From: Stieleria varia | Lineage (GTDB): Bacteria; Planctomycetota; Planctomycetia; Pirellulales; Pirellulaceae | Reading direction: 5' to 3' | Assembly (NCBI RefSeq): GCF_038443385.1 | Contig: NZ_CP151726.1 | Coordinates: 4,092,001-4,156,000, forward strand | DNA length: 64,000 bases | Part shown: positions 1 through 9,566 of the stretch, one piece after another | How positions within the stretch are numbered: the first letter of the stretch is position 1 | Layout: each line of letters opens with the position of its first letter | Position numbers and translations under genes: made by a program | Notes under the pieces: model-generated | Databases searched by the model: none | Told to the model about the DNA's origin: nothing | What the model saw: the letters and a program-made list of their open reading frames with translations, nothing else

Positions 1-112
1 TTTCGACTTTACTCAAGTAGCTGTAACCAACACCCACCAACGGCGCGAGCGTTCGAAGCGAAAAGCCCTTGGCTTTGCGAAGCTCACGGATTTTCTCGCC
101 GAAGGCGTTCAT
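1..112 (-). CDS. XRE-family helix-turn-helix regulator, N-terminal fragment
   Basis: A minus-strand reading frame starts with ATG at 112 and runs off the window edge, giving 37 residues that begin MNAFGEKIREL and continue with AKGFSLRTLA and GVGYSYLSKVE. This is the classic first half of an XRE/Cro-type helix-turn-helix (helix 2 around SLRTLA, recognition helix around SYLSKVE). The gene is divergent from the type I restriction-modification operon that starts at 237, which is the usual place for a controller of such an operon. Binding to the inverted repeats between the two genes is an inference. Only the N-terminus is visible, so any effector or protease domain beyond it is unknown. Confidence 0.8.
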   Translation of the reverse strand, partial: MNAFGEKIRELRKAKGFSLRTLAPLVGVGYSYLSKVE

Positions 113-155
113 GGGTGCCTGCCTGCTTGTTTGCGGTGCTCTGACACCATACGAT

Positions 156-227
156 TGTTGCAGGTAAAAGGCAACAGTACGAAAGGGGCATGACGAAACG
201 CTTCTTTCGCGATTTCTTTCTCGCGAA
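156..227. promoter_or_regulatory. Divergent control region with two inverted repeats
   Basis: The 124 bp between the XRE gene and hsdM hold two perfect short inverted repeats: TGTTGC at 156-161 with GCAACA at 171-176, and TTCGCGA at 206-212 with TCGCGAA at 221-227. The second ends 9 bp before the hsdM start codon. They have the size and position of operators for a dimeric helix-turn-helix regulator. No convincing -35/-10 pair was identified. The operator role is inferred. Confidence 0.4.
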
Positions 228-236
228 GTATGAGCT

Positions 237-1928
237 ATGTCAGAGGCGGACAGCCAGAAGTTCCTCAAGGATCTCGATAAGAAACTTTGGACAGCGGCGG
301 ACCGATTGCGAGCCAACTTGGACGCAGCGGTCTACAAGCATGCTGTTCTCGGCCTGATCTTCCTGAAATACGTCTCCGACGCATTTGAGCTTCGTCAGCG
401 AGCATTGGAAGTTCAGTTGCGTGACCCGAATCACGACTACTTCGTGGACTCGAAAGGATACTCAGACGACGAGTACAACGAAGTGGTCCGGCAGGAACTG
501 GAAGTCCGCGACTACTACCTGGAAGAGAACGTTTTCTGGGTGCCGGCGCTCGCTCGCTGGAAGACGATTCAGGAGAATGCCGCACTTCCGGCCGGAACGG
601 AGATCGAAATCGTCAACGGCAAAAAGACGACCTACAAGATCACGTCCATCGGCAAACTGATCGACGACGCGCTGGCCGCCGTTGAGCAGGACAACCCCAA
701 ACTCAAAGGCGTGCTGAACAAGAACTACACTCAACTGCAGTTGCCCGCCGAGAGTCTCACGGGCCTGATCAATCTGATCGCCGAGATCCCGTTTCAGCAC
801 GAAGACCTCGACGCCAAAGACATCCTGGGCCACGTCTACGAATATTTTCTGGGTCAATTCGCACTCGCCGAAGGCAAAAAGGGCGGTCAGTACTACACGC
901 CCAAATCGATCGTTAATCTGATCGTCGAAATGCTCGAGCCGTTCAAAGGGAGAGTCTATGACCCGGCGATGGGCAGCGGCGGGTTCTTTGTCTCCAGCGA
1001 GAAATTCATCGAGCAGCACGGCGGCAAGATCGGCGACGTGTCGGTTTACGGCCAGGAGTCGAATCCGACCACGTGGCGACTGGCGGCGATGAACATGGCC
1101 ATTCGCGGCATCGACTTCAATTTTGGCGGCCAACCCGCCAACACGTTTACCAACGACCTGCATCCGGATCTGCGAGCCGACTATGTGATGGCCAATCCGC
1201 CGTTCAACATGAAAGAATGGTGGGACGGCAAGCTGGAAGGCGATCCGCGTTGGGAACATGGCGATCCGCCCAAAGGCAACGCCAACTTTGGCTGGCTGCA
1301 GCACATGCTGTATCACCTCTCCCCGAAAGGCTCGATGGCACTGCTGTTGGCCAATGGTTCGATGAGCAGTAATACCGGAGGCGAAGGTGAGATTCGCGAG
1401 ACGATCGTCAAGAAGGACCTTGTCGAATGCATGGTCGCCTTGCCTGGCCAGCTCTTTACCAATACGCAAATTCCGGCCTGCATATGGTTCCTGACCAAAA
1501 CGAAAGAGAAACGAGGCCGAGGAGCCGCCGCCTTCCGCGACCGAGCGGGTGAAGTGCTCTTCATCGACGCCCGCAAGCTGGGCTACATGGTGGACCGGGT
1601 CCTCCGGGCCTTCACTGACGAAGACACGGCAAAGATCGTCAACACTTTTCATGCGTGGAAGCGAGACAAAGACGCGTACGAGGATGTCCCCGGCTTCTGC
1701 AAGAGCGCCACGTTGGACGAGATCGCCGAACACGGCTTCGTCCTCACGCCCGGTCGCTACGTCGGAGCCGAAGACGTGGTACACGACGGCGTCCCCTTCG
1801 CCGAGAAAATGGCCACGCTCACCCGTGAACTCGCGGATCAATTCGCCGAGTCTGCCAAACTCGAAAAAGCCATCCGCAAGAACATGAAGACACTTGGGTT
1901 CGAGTTACCAGCAGGGGGCAAAGAATGA
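237..1928 (+). CDS. hsdM: Type I restriction-modification DNA methyltransferase subunit HsdM
   Basis: This is the N6-adenine methyltransferase subunit of a type I restriction-modification enzyme; with HsdS it methylates the target, and with HsdR it forms the nuclease. The 563-residue length is normal. Residues about 10-140 match an HsdM N-terminal helical domain. SAM-binding motif I is DPAMGSGGFF at residue 242 and catalytic motif IV is NPPF at 320. The C-terminus (EKMATLTRELADQFAESAKL) is a helical tail used in subunit contacts. The next gene, rhuM, overlaps the stop by 4 bp. A diverged copy of this tail lies after rhuM. The start at 237 has no strong ribosome-binding site but directly follows the inverted-repeat region. 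Confidence 0.96.
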   Translation: MSEADSQKFLKDLDKKLWTAADRLRANLDAAVYKHAVLGLIFLKYVSDAFELRQRALEVQLRDPNHDYFVDSKGYSDDEYNEVVRQELEVRDYYLEENVFWVPALARWKTIQENAALPAGTEIEIVNGKKTTYKITSIGKLIDDALAAVEQDNPKLKGVLNKNYTQLQLPAESLTGLINLIAEIPFQHEDLDAKDILGHVYEYFLGQFALAEGKKGGQYYTPKSIVNLIVEMLEPFKGRVYDPAMGSGGFFVSSEKFIEQHGGKIGDVSVYGQESNPTTWRLAAMNMAIRGIDFNFGGQPANTFTNDLHPDLRADYVMANPPFNMKEWWDGKLEGDPRWEHGDPPKGNANFGWLQHMLYHLSPKGSMALLLANGSMSSNTGGEGEIRETIVKKDLVECMVALPGQLFTNTQIPACIWFLTKTKEKRGRGAAAFRDRAGEVLFIDARKLGYMVDRVLRAFTDEDTAKIVNTFHAWKRDKDAYEDVPGFCKSATLDEIAEHGFVLTPGRYVGAEDVVHDGVPFAEKMATLTRELADQFAESAKLEKAIRKNMKTLGFELPAGGKE

Positions 1929-2980
1929 CGGACAATTTACCGGGCCCATCTAACCGAAACTTTCTGTTTTACGACACCGAAGACGGCACGACCCGCGTAC
2001 AACTTCTGGTCGATGGGCAAACGGTCTGGATGCCACAAAATGCCATCGCTGAGCTTTTTGAGACATCGAAGCAGAACGTGGGCCAGCACATCAAAAACGT
2101 TCTCGAAGACAGCGAATTGAGCGAAGATTCAGTTGTAAAGAATTACTTTACAACTGCCGCAGATGGCAAGAATTACCGCACAAAACACTACAACCTCGAC
2201 ATGATCCTCGCGATCGGCTATCGAGTTCGAAGTGCTCGCGGAACCCAGTTTCGCCGCTGGGCGACCCAGACGTTGCGCGAGTACCTCGTCAAAGGTTTTG
2301 TGCTCAATGACGACCGTCTCAAAGCCGCCGAGACTACTTTCGGCGAGGACTACTTCGACGAATTGCTCGAACGCATTCGCGACATTCGAGCATCTGAGCG
2401 ACGGTTCTATCAGAAGATCACCGACATCTACGCGACCGCTTCGGACTACAACAGTGACGCTGAAGTTTCTCGCGAGTTCTTCGCGACGGTACAAAACAAA
2501 CTCGAATGGGCAATCACCGGAATGACTGCCGCGGAGATCATCAAAGATCGAGCCGATGCAAACCAGCCGAACATGGGATTGCAAACTTGGAAGAACTCGC
2601 CGTCAGGGAAGATTCGCAAGACCGATGTCACGGTTGCCAAAAACTATTTGTCACAGCAAGAACTGAGTGATTTGAATCGCATGGTGACAATGTATCTGGA
2701 CTACGCAGAGGATCAAGCAAAGCGTCAGCAGCCAATGACGATGGCACAGTGGGCATCCAAGCTTGATGCTTTTCTCACCTTCAACGATCGAGCCGTGTTG
2801 AGGAACGCTGGAAAAGTTGAGAAGAACGTAGCCGATGCGTTGGCGATCGAACAATACGAACAATTCCAGTCGGCGCAACGACGCATTGAAGCGACTGAGC
2901 CAACGAGTGATTTCGACAAATTCGTAGACGAGGTCGGCAAATTGAATCCTCCCGATGATTCGGAGGATGACAATGCGTAG
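1925..2980 (+). CDS. rhuM: RhuM family protein
   Basis: The 351-residue product belongs to the RhuM family, first named from a Salmonella pathogenicity island and often found between hsdM and hsdS of type I systems. Its biochemical role is not established. The N-terminal half carries the family signature: VWMPQNAIAELFETSKQNV, NYRTKHYNLDMILAIGYRVR and RGTQFRRWATQTLREYLVKG, which reads as a DNA-binding-like helical region. The C-terminal half (PMTMAQWASKLDAFL and onward) is helical and charged. It overlaps hsdM by 4 bp (ATGA), indicating translational coupling. The gene sits as a module between hsdM and a leftover hsdM tail, so it probably arrived by recombination. Confidence 0.9.
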   Translation: MTDNLPGPSNRNFLFYDTEDGTTRVQLLVDGQTVWMPQNAIAELFETSKQNVGQHIKNVLEDSELSEDSVVKNYFTTAADGKNYRTKHYNLDMILAIGYRVRSARGTQFRRWATQTLREYLVKGFVLNDDRLKAAETTFGEDYFDELLERIRDIRASERRFYQKITDIYATASDYNSDAEVSREFFATVQNKLEWAITGMTAAEIIKDRADANQPNMGLQTWKNSPSGKIRKTDVTVAKNYLSQQELSDLNRMVTMYLDYAEDQAKRQQPMTMAQWASKLDAFLTFNDRAVLRNAGKVEKNVADALAIEQYEQFQSAQRRIEATEPTSDFDKFVDEVGKLNPPDDSEDDNA

Positions 2981-3105
2981 CCGAAAAGATGGAGAGCTTG
3001 ACCCGCGAGTTAGCTGCACAATTTCACGAGTCCGAAAGACTGCAAGCGGCGATCCGAGACAACATGCAAAAGCTTGGCTTTGCCTTGCCGGAGGTGGGCG
3101 AATGA
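2980..3105 (+). pseudogene. Remnant of a second hsdM 3' end
   Basis: Starting exactly at the last base of the rhuM stop codon, a frame encodes 41 residues beginning AEKMESLTRELAAQFHES and ending NMQKLGFALPEVGE before TGA at 3103. This matches the HsdM tail of this locus (AEKMATLTRELADQFAES to NMKTLGFELPAGGKE) residue for residue, with many synonymous and some amino-acid changes. No start codon or upstream coding part is present. It is best read as the tail of another hsdM allele left when the hsdM-rhuM segment replaced the original one. It is probably not expressed as a protein, although an internal ATG at 2989 exists. Confidence 0.85.
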
Positions 3106-3159
3106 ACTGCAACAATAGCGAGGCGTTTTCGGCAACGGCCAAAGGGAGTCACAAAAGCA

Positions 3160-4506
3160 ATGGTTGACTCACAAAACGAATGGACCCAAATGCCATTGGA
3201 AGATTGTATGGAGGCAATCATTGACTACAGAGGTAAAACGCCGAAAAAAACGTCAGCAGGTATTCCGCTTGTCACAGCAAAGATAATCAAGCGCGGTCGA
3301 ATCGAAGAACCTGCAGAATTCATCGCGCCATCCGACTACGACGACTGGATGCGCCGAGGAATCCCGGAACCAGGCGACGTTGTGTTAACGACTGAAGCGC
3401 CCCTTGGCGAGGTCGCCCAGCTTGATGAAAGGAAAATAGCGCTCGCACAACGTGTCATCACTTTGCGTGGCAAAGAGCACCTGCTGGACAACACATTCCT
3501 GAAGTACCTGCTGATTTCCGAGCCTATTCAAGACAAACTTAAAGCAAGAGCCAGCGGAACGACGGTACTTGGTATCAAGCAAAGTGAATTACGAAAAGTC
3601 ACACTCTCATTTCCCCCGCTCCCCGAACAGCGAGCGATTGCGTCGATCCTTGGAGCGTTGGACGACAAGATTGAGTTGAACCGTCGGATGAATGCGACGC
3701 TGGAGTCCCTTGCGCGGGCGATCTTCAAGAGTTGGTTCGTCGATTTCGACCCCGTCAAGATCAACGCCGGCCAGATGCCTGCCGATTCCTACGACCCAAC
3801 CCTTCTCAGCCTCTTTCCCTCCACCTTCCAAGACTCCGAACTCGGACCAATACCGGAAGGGTGGAACGTTGAACCAGTCGGCAAGCATGTTGTGATCAAA
3901 CATGGTTATGCGTTCAAAGGAGAATTTTTCAGCAAAGAGCCAAGACGCGACGTTTTGCTGACGCCGGGCAACTTCGCTATTGGCGGCGGATTCAAAGGTG
4001 ACAAATTGAAATACTATGAAGGGCCAGTGGAAGAAGAGTACATCCTTCTCCCCGGTGATCTACTCGTGACGATGACTGACCTGAGCAAGGCGGGCGATAC
4101 GCTCGGCTATCCGGCATTTGTCCCAGAGTCATTGAAATACCGATACCTTCACAACCAACGTCTAGGTCGTGTTTTTATAAACGATGATTCGCCCGTTGGT
4201 GCGGCGTTTATTCATGAGTCGTTTCGCACGTCTCGTTACCGCAGCCATGTTCTTGGGACTGCCTCAGGAAGCACGGTCAAACATTCCTCACCAACGCGAA
4301 TACGCGACCACGAGATAGCTGTTGGCACACCCGAAGTCCATGCACTCTTTGAGGAACGGGTTTCGCCGTTGGTGGAGGCGATCACACGCAACGATCGTGT
4401 GTCAATGAGACTCGGTGCAATTCGTGATCGGCTACTGCCAGAACTGCTAAGTGGCCGTCTTGTGGTCATGAATTCAAAAGGAACGCCCGAACAACTTATC
4501 GCATGA
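3160..4506 (+). CDS. hsdS: Type I restriction-modification specificity subunit HsdS
   Basis: HsdS gives the type I complex its DNA target. The 448-residue protein has two target-recognition domains, about residues 1-145 and 215-390. The first is followed by a conserved helical region that begins LPPLPEQRAIASILGAL and continues DDKIELNRRMNATLESLARA. The second domain starts near GPIPEGWNVEPVGKHVVIK, the usual opening of a recognition domain, and ends with a second helical region RLGAIRDRLLPELLSGRL. The start at 3160 gives MVDSQNEWTQMPL, normal for the family. It lies 54 bp after the hsdM remnant and 26 bp before the methyltransferase-like gene. Confidence 0.94.
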   Translation: MVDSQNEWTQMPLEDCMEAIIDYRGKTPKKTSAGIPLVTAKIIKRGRIEEPAEFIAPSDYDDWMRRGIPEPGDVVLTTEAPLGEVAQLDERKIALAQRVITLRGKEHLLDNTFLKYLLISEPIQDKLKARASGTTVLGIKQSELRKVTLSFPPLPEQRAIASILGALDDKIELNRRMNATLESLARAIFKSWFVDFDPVKINAGQMPADSYDPTLLSLFPSTFQDSELGPIPEGWNVEPVGKHVVIKHGYAFKGEFFSKEPRRDVLLTPGNFAIGGGFKGDKLKYYEGPVEEEYILLPGDLLVTMTDLSKAGDTLGYPAFVPESLKYRYLHNQRLGRVFINDDSPVGAAFIHESFRTSRYRSHVLGTASGSTVKHSSPTRIRDHEIAVGTPEVHALFEERVSPLVEAITRNDRVSMRLGAIRDRLLPELLSGRLVVMNSKGTPEQLIA

Positions 4507-4532
4507 CCTACCGTATCACATAGGAACAGACA

Positions 4533-5378
4533 ATGAACCTCACACAATTGATAAAAGCTGTTTTAGATAAAGCGTATTCGTACATTGACCTCCCCGATGA
4601 AACCGCAAAAAACGCAGCAATTAAAACACGGCTTGGTGAGCTTTCTCACGCATACCGACAACTGACAAAAGAGGATGGAATCGCAATCGACTATTCCGAT
4701 CCTGTCAGCCGGTTTGCGTACATTTACAAATACACAATTGGTCACGCGGACTACATCATGCAAATCATCCGCCGCCATGAAGAGCTTACGACCTTGTTCG
4801 ACGAGGACGAACTCGATGTTGCATGCATCGGCGGCGGGCCGGGAAGTGACTTCCTCGGCGTGTTGAAATACATGCTGAAACGAGACAAGAAACTTGCGCT
4901 CACCTGCTATTTGTTTGATCGAGAGCGATCTTGGGGTGACTCGTGGAGTGGTGTCGCCAAGGTGCTGAAGCCTGACTTTCCAATTTATCCAGTGTTCCAA
5001 CAACTTGATGTAACGGACAGGTCTACGTGGTCGGCCTACAACGATTACCTGAATTCGAGACTTTTTACTCTGAGCTACTTCATGTCCGAAGTTTACAAGT
5101 TCCGAGATACGGCGGAGCCGTATTTTGCAGAGACATTCGACCGTCTGACCCCCGGCACTAAAGTCCTCTTTGTTGATAACAGAGACCAAGCCGGACGTTT
5201 CGTTGGATGGTTTGACGAACTTGCCGCCGCGCACAACCTCGAAATACTGGTAGGTAGAAACGAAAACATGTCATTCTCAAACGATGAGGAGAAAACGGAC
5301 CTCGGAGAATTTTTCAAGAAGTTTGATTGGCCGAAGCGCACAAGCGACCTTGTCTACAGGATTGCACAAAAACAATGA
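4533..5378 (+). CDS. Class I SAM-methyltransferase-like protein inside the type I operon
   Basis: The 281-residue product is not a standard part of a type I system. After a helical N-terminal region it shows VACIGGGPGSDFLG, with the glycine loop at residues 100-104, the usual SAM-binding motif I of Rossmann-fold methyltransferases. CYLFDRERSWGDSW follows, where the acidic residue after strand 2 would bind the SAM ribose, and a later strand reads TKVLFVDNRDQAGRF. No DPPY/NPPY motif is present, so it is not a typical N6-adenine DNA methylase; the substrate is unknown. An AGGAA ribosome-binding site lies just upstream. The stop overlaps the DUF1848 start by 4 bp, so the two are probably made together. 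The arrangement recalls the TcmP / three-Cys-motif pairs, but sequence relatedness was not shown. Confidence 0.6.
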   Translation: MNLTQLIKAVLDKAYSYIDLPDETAKNAAIKTRLGELSHAYRQLTKEDGIAIDYSDPVSRFAYIYKYTIGHADYIMQIIRRHEELTTLFDEDELDVACIGGGPGSDFLGVLKYMLKRDKKLALTCYLFDRERSWGDSWSGVAKVLKPDFPIYPVFQQLDVTDRSTWSAYNDYLNSRLFTLSYFMSEVYKFRDTAEPYFAETFDRLTPGTKVLFVDNRDQAGRFVGWFDELAAAHNLEILVGRNENMSFSNDEEKTDLGEFFKKFDWPKRTSDLVYRIAQKQ

Positions 5379-6304
5379 TCATCTCAGCCAGCTACAAAAC
5401 TGACATCCCAACCTTTTATGGTGAATGGTTCATGAATCGGTTGCGCGCTGGCTTCTGCAAAATGGTGAATCCGTACAACCGAAAGGCGATACGGGTTTCG
5501 CTAAATCGAAACGACGTAGATGGAATTGTGTTTTGGACGAAGAACGTTGCACCGTTTGTCAAACATCTTAACGAGGTTCGTGAACGTGAGTTCCCTTTCG
5601 TGCTTCAACACACGATTAACGCCTACCCCCGAACGTTGGAACAGTCAGTCGTTGATTCAGCGCGGTCGGTCGATGCGTTTAAGCGAGTTTCGGAAACACA
5701 CGGACCTCGCACCTGCGTTTGGCGTTACGACACGGTTGTGATGTCCTCAGAGACTCCGCGCGAATGGCATTTGGATTCTTTTGCACGAATCGCGTCCGAA
5801 CTGCGCGGGTTCACTGACGAAGTAGTCATTTCCTTCGTCCACTTCTACCAAAAGACTCTGCGCAACATGAACGCCGCAGCTGAAGAGTTCGGCTTTGAAT
5901 GGTACGAACCGGAACTGACGGAGAAGCGGACGTTGCTTTCTCAATTCGTTGACATCGCAACCGAAAACGGAATGAAGCTCTCGATTTGCGCTCAACGAGA
6001 ACTGATTGTTGAAGGCGCGTACGATGCAAAGTGCGTTGACGCGGATCGGCTAATTGAAATCGCAGGTGAAGACTTCCGTTCAAAACAGAAAGGCAACCGC
6101 AAGGAATGCGGCTGTTTTGCATCTCGTGACATCGGCGAATATGACACGTGTCCACACGGGTGCGTTTATTGCTATGCGGTGCGAAACAAGAAACTCGCTT
6201 TGGAGCGGTTTCGCGAACATGATCCAGAAGGCGAGTTTCTGTTCAAGCAGTCGGGAGTGAAGGACACAACCGCCGATTCGAGGCAAGGAAGGCTCTTTGA
6301 ATAA
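5375..6304 (+). CDS. DUF1848 family protein with radical-SAM-type cysteine motif
   Basis: The 309-residue protein opens MIISASYKTDIPTFYGEWF and continues NRLRAGFCKMVNPYN and DGIVFWTKNVAPF, the signature of DUF1848. The C-terminal part has C245 and C247, then C259, C263 and C266 spaced CX3CX2C (TCPHGCVYCYA), the spacing that holds the 4Fe-4S cluster in radical SAM enzymes. The family is uncharacterised; its cysteines have been compared with the radical SAM cluster. The start at 5375 is chosen because ATGA overlaps the previous stop and it matches the family N-terminus; an upstream in-frame ATG at 5327 would lie inside the previous gene. The stop is directly followed by the hsdR ATG. Confidence 0.85.
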   Translation: MIISASYKTDIPTFYGEWFMNRLRAGFCKMVNPYNRKAIRVSLNRNDVDGIVFWTKNVAPFVKHLNEVREREFPFVLQHTINAYPRTLEQSVVDSARSVDAFKRVSETHGPRTCVWRYDTVVMSSETPREWHLDSFARIASELRGFTDEVVISFVHFYQKTLRNMNAAAEEFGFEWYEPELTEKRTLLSQFVDIATENGMKLSICAQRELIVEGAYDAKCVDADRLIEIAGEDFRSKQKGNRKECGCFASRDIGEYDTCPHGCVYCYAVRNKKLALERFREHDPEGEFLFKQSGVKDTTADSRQGRLFE

Positions 6305-9300
6305 ATGATCTCTGAAGACCAACTCGAACAGCTGTCCCTCGACTGGCTCCGCCAGACCGGTTGGGAATACGCCAACGGCTTGAACATCTCGCCCGACAGT
6401 GACGATCCGGAGCGGGATGACTATCGAGTTGTCGTCTTGAAAGATCGTTTGGCCGAGGCGGTGGCTCGGCTGAATCCGGGGTTGCCGTCATCGGCCGTCG
6501 AAGAAGTGGTGCATGTCGTTACGCACGTGGATCATCCCAGTCTGCGGCAACGCAATCGAGAACTTCATCGGCTCTACACGAACGGGGTTAAGGTCGAATA
6601 CAGCACCCCTGATGCAGACGGACAGGATGGCAAGGAAACGATCTACGCTCAAATCATCGACTTTCAGCATCCCGACAACAATGACTTGCTGGTGGTCAAT
6701 CAATTCAGCGTAAAGGGTACCAAGCAGGCTCGCCGGCCGGACCTGGTGATCTTTGTCAATGGCTTGCCCCTGGCGGTTATCGAACTGAAGAACCCGGCGG
6801 ATCAATCGGCCGATGTTTGGAAGGCTTACTCGCAACTGCAAACGTACAAGGACGAAATCTCGGACCTGATGGCCTACAACGTGGCGCTCGTCATCAGCGA
6901 TGGATTCAATGCGCGAGTCGGTTCGCTGACGGCGAATCAGGAACGGTTCATGCCATGGAACGTGATTAAGAACGAGGACGATCGGCCGTTGCTGGAATAC
7001 CAGTTGGAGAAAATCGTTCGTGGGTTCTTTGATCCGAAATTGTTTCTGGATTACATGCGGTACTTTGTGCTGTTTGAAGACGATGGCGATCAGCTAATCA
7101 AAAAGATCGCTGGTTACCATCAGTTCCATGGTGTTCGTGAAGCTGTTCGAGTGACCACGATCGCGGCTGCGGATACTGACGATGGCGTGGTGCGGGAACG
7201 CCGAGCCACGTACGGAGCGGAAGTTCAGCCGGGATCACGGAAAGCGGGGGTGTTCTGGCATACGCAGGGAAGCGGCAAGAGCATTTCTATGGCGTGTTAC
7301 GCCGGCAAACTGCTGCAGCAGCCGGAAATGAAGAATCCGACGCTGGTGGTGGTGACCGATCGCAACGAGCTGGATGGTCAACTGTATCAACAGTTTTGCA
7401 TGGCCAAAGATTTGCTGAAGCAAACGCCTGAGCAAGCCAATAGTCGAGATGAACTTCGCGAGATGCTGGCCTCACGCGAATCAGGCGGCATCATTTTTAC
7501 GACCGTGCAAAAGTTCTCGCTGCTGGACAACGAAGACGAACACCCGCTGCTTTGCAATCGCAGAAATGTCGTGGTGATCTCCGATGAAGCCCACCGCAGC
7601 CAATACGGCTTGAAGGCTCGACTGAAGCAGATCAAGGACAAAGAGACCGGCGTAGTCGTCGACGCAAAGTACGTGTTCGGTTTTGCCAAACACATGCGAG
7701 ACGCGTTGCCGAACGCATCATTCATCGGATTCACCGGCACGCCAATCGACAAGGAAGACAAGGACACTCGCGGAGTCTTTGGCGACTACGTCAGCATCTA
7801 CGACATTCAGGACGCCGTCGATGACGGAGCCACGGTTCCGATCTACTACGAAAGCCGACTGGTCAAGATCGACATCAATCGTGCGGCAATCGACGAGCTG
7901 AACAAGAACGTCGAAGAGGTCATCGAAGACGAAGAAGACGTCGCCGCCAGAGAAAAGACGAAAGGCCGCTGGGCAGAGTTGGCCAAATTGGTTGGATCAG
8001 GACCGAGATTGGCCGAAGTGGCTGCAGACGTGGTGGCTCATTTTGAAAAGCGTACCGCGTCGGTCGAAGGCAAGGCGATGTTCGTGGGAATGAGCCGTCA
8101 GATCTGCGTGGACCTGTTCGCCGAAATCATCAAGTTGCGACCCGAATGGGAAGGCACGAAGATCACGAATGAAGAAGGCAAAGAGGTTGGATACAACCAT
8201 GAAGACGGTGCCATTCGAATCATCATGACCGGTTCCGCAACGGACAAATGGGACATCCAGCAACACGTTTACACGGGTCGTGCCAAGAAACGACTCGAAA
8301 AGCGATTCAAAGACCCGTACGACCCGGTGAAGATCGTCATTGTACGCGACATGTGGCTGACCGGTTTCGACGCGCCCTGTTGCCACACGATGTATGTCGA
8401 CAAGCCGATGTCGGGGCACAACCTGATGCAGGCGATCGCGCGAGTGAATCGCGTCTTCAAAGACAAACCGGGTGGTGTGGTCGTCGATTATATCGGCATC
8501 GGTTCTGAATTGAAAGCGGCACTCAAAACTTACACTGATGCCAAGGGCAAGGGGCAACCAACGCTTAAAGCCGAGGAAGCGTTACGTGTACTCCACGAGA
8601 AAATGGATGCTGTTCGAGGATTGTTTCATGACTTCGATTACTCGGGTTACCGCGACAACGCTCTAGCGCTGTTGCCGCCTGCCGCCAATCACATCCTTGG
8701 ACTCGAAAAACAAAACGATAAGACCGGCATGCAACGATTTCTTGACATTATGGCGTCGATCAGCAAAGCCTACTCGCTGTGCAGCACGCTCGACGAAGCC
8801 CAACCATATCATCTTGAGATCGCATTCCTATCCGCAGTTCGCGCGGCCATCGTCAAGAACACGACCGTTGATCAAAAGCTGGTTCAGGATCAGAAGAACT
8901 CAGCGATGAAGCAGATCCTCGACAACGCCGTTGTTTCCGAGGGTGTCGTCGACGTCTTTTCGCTAGCCAACCTCGACAAGCCCAACATTGGCTTGCTCTC
9001 GGATGAGTTTCTCGAAGATGTCCGCAACATGCCGCTGAAAAACCTTGCCGTCGAACTGCTCGAGAAGCTGTTGCGAGACGAAATCCGCAGTCGCAGCGCC
9101 CGCAATGTCGTTCAAGAGAAAGCTTACACGGATCGGCTGATCGCGACACTTCGCAAGTATCACAACCGTAGTATCGAGACTGCCCAGGTGATCGAAGAGT
9201 TGATCGCCATGGCGAAAGACTTTCAGGCAAGACTCAAACGCGATGAGGAGCTGGGGCTCAGCGGTGATGAGGTCGCCTTCTATGACGCGTTGGCGAACAA

Positions 9301-9550
9301 CGAGAGCGCGGTTCGTGAACTTGGCGATGAGATTCTCAAGAAGATCGCTGTGGAGATCACCGAGAAACTAAAAGCCAGCACCACGATTGACTGGCGAGAA
9401 CGCGATAGCGTCCGCGCCAGGCTTCGCAACCTCGTGCGAGTATTGCTCCGTCGATATAAGTACCCACCCGACGATGCGCCAGCGGCGATTGAACTGGTCA
9501 TGAAGCAAGCCGAAGCATTGGCCGAGGGCTGGTCGAACGAAGAACTCTGA
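6305..9550 (+). CDS. hsdR: Type I restriction endonuclease subunit HsdR
   Basis: HsdR is the ATP-driven translocase and nuclease of the type I enzyme. At 1081 residues it has normal length. The nuclease site is in the N-terminal part, with E160 and K162 in LAVIELKNP. Helicase motif I is TQGSGKS with K325, motif II is DEAH at 427-430 in DEAHRSQYG, and motif III is FTGTPI. Later motifs include [13 protein letters not shown] and [17 protein letters not shown]. The C-terminal third is helical and binds the methylase core. It starts one base after the stop of the DUF1848 gene, so it belongs to the same transcript. No frameshift was seen, so the type I enzyme looks intact. Confidence 0.96.
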   Translation: MISEDQLEQLSLDWLRQTGWEYANGLNISPDSDDPERDDYRVVVLKDRLAEAVARLNPGLPSSAVEEVVHVVTHVDHPSLRQRNRELHRLYTNGVKVEYSTPDADGQDGKETIYAQIIDFQHPDNNDLLVVNQFSVKGTKQARRPDLVIFVNGLPLAVIELKNPADQSADVWKAYSQLQTYKDEISDLMAYNVALVISDGFNARVGSLTANQERFMPWNVIKNEDDRPLLEYQLEKIVRGFFDPKLFLDYMRYFVLFEDDGDQLIKKIAGYHQFHGVREAVRVTTIAAADTDDGVVRERRATYGAEVQPGSRKAGVFWHTQGSGKSISMACYAGKLLQQPEMKNPTLVVVTDRNELDGQLYQQFCMAKDLLKQTPEQANSRDELREMLASRESGGIIFTTVQKFSLLDNEDEHPLLCNRRNVVVISDEAHRSQYGLKARLKQIKDKETGVVVDAKYVFGFAKHMRDALPNASFIGFTGTPIDKEDKDTRGVFGDYVSIYDIQDAVDDGATVPIYYESRLVKIDINRAAIDELNKNVEEVIEDEEDVAAREKTKGRWAELAKLVGSGPRLAEVAADVVAHFEKRTASVEGKAMFVGMSRQICVDLFAEIIKLRPEWEGTKITNEEGKEVGYNHEDGAIRIIMTGSATDKWDIQQHVYTGRAKKRLEKRFKDPYDPVKIVIVRDMWLTGFDAPCCHTMYVDKPMSGHNLMQAIARVNRVFKDKPGGVVVDYIGIGSELKAALKTYTDAKGKGQPTLKAEEALRVLHEKMDAVRGLFHDFDYSGYRDNALALLPPAANHILGLEKQNDKTGMQRFLDIMASISKAYSLCSTLDEAQPYHLEIAFLSAVRAAIVKNTTVDQKLVQDQKNSAMKQILDNAVVSEGVVDVFSLANLDKPNIGLLSDEFLEDVRNMPLKNLAVELLEKLLRDEIRSRSARNVVQEKAYTDRLIATLRKYHNRSIETAQVIEELIAMAKDFQARLKRDEELGLSGDEVAFYDALANNESAVRELGDEILKKIAVEITEKLKASTTIDWRERDSVRARLRNLVRVLLRRYKYPPDDAPAAIELVMKQAEALAEGWSNEEL

Positions 9551-9566
9551 ACGAAGAGATTAAGAG

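Noticed and set aside
462..1841. Long minus-strand open frame opposite hsdM
   Set aside because: It is the antisense shadow of a clear hsdM gene, has no family resemblance and no ribosome-binding site.
2955..3167. Plus-strand frame of 70 codons between rhuM and hsdS
   Set aside because: It overlaps the hsdM remnant in another frame; the meaningful protein text is in the remnant frame.
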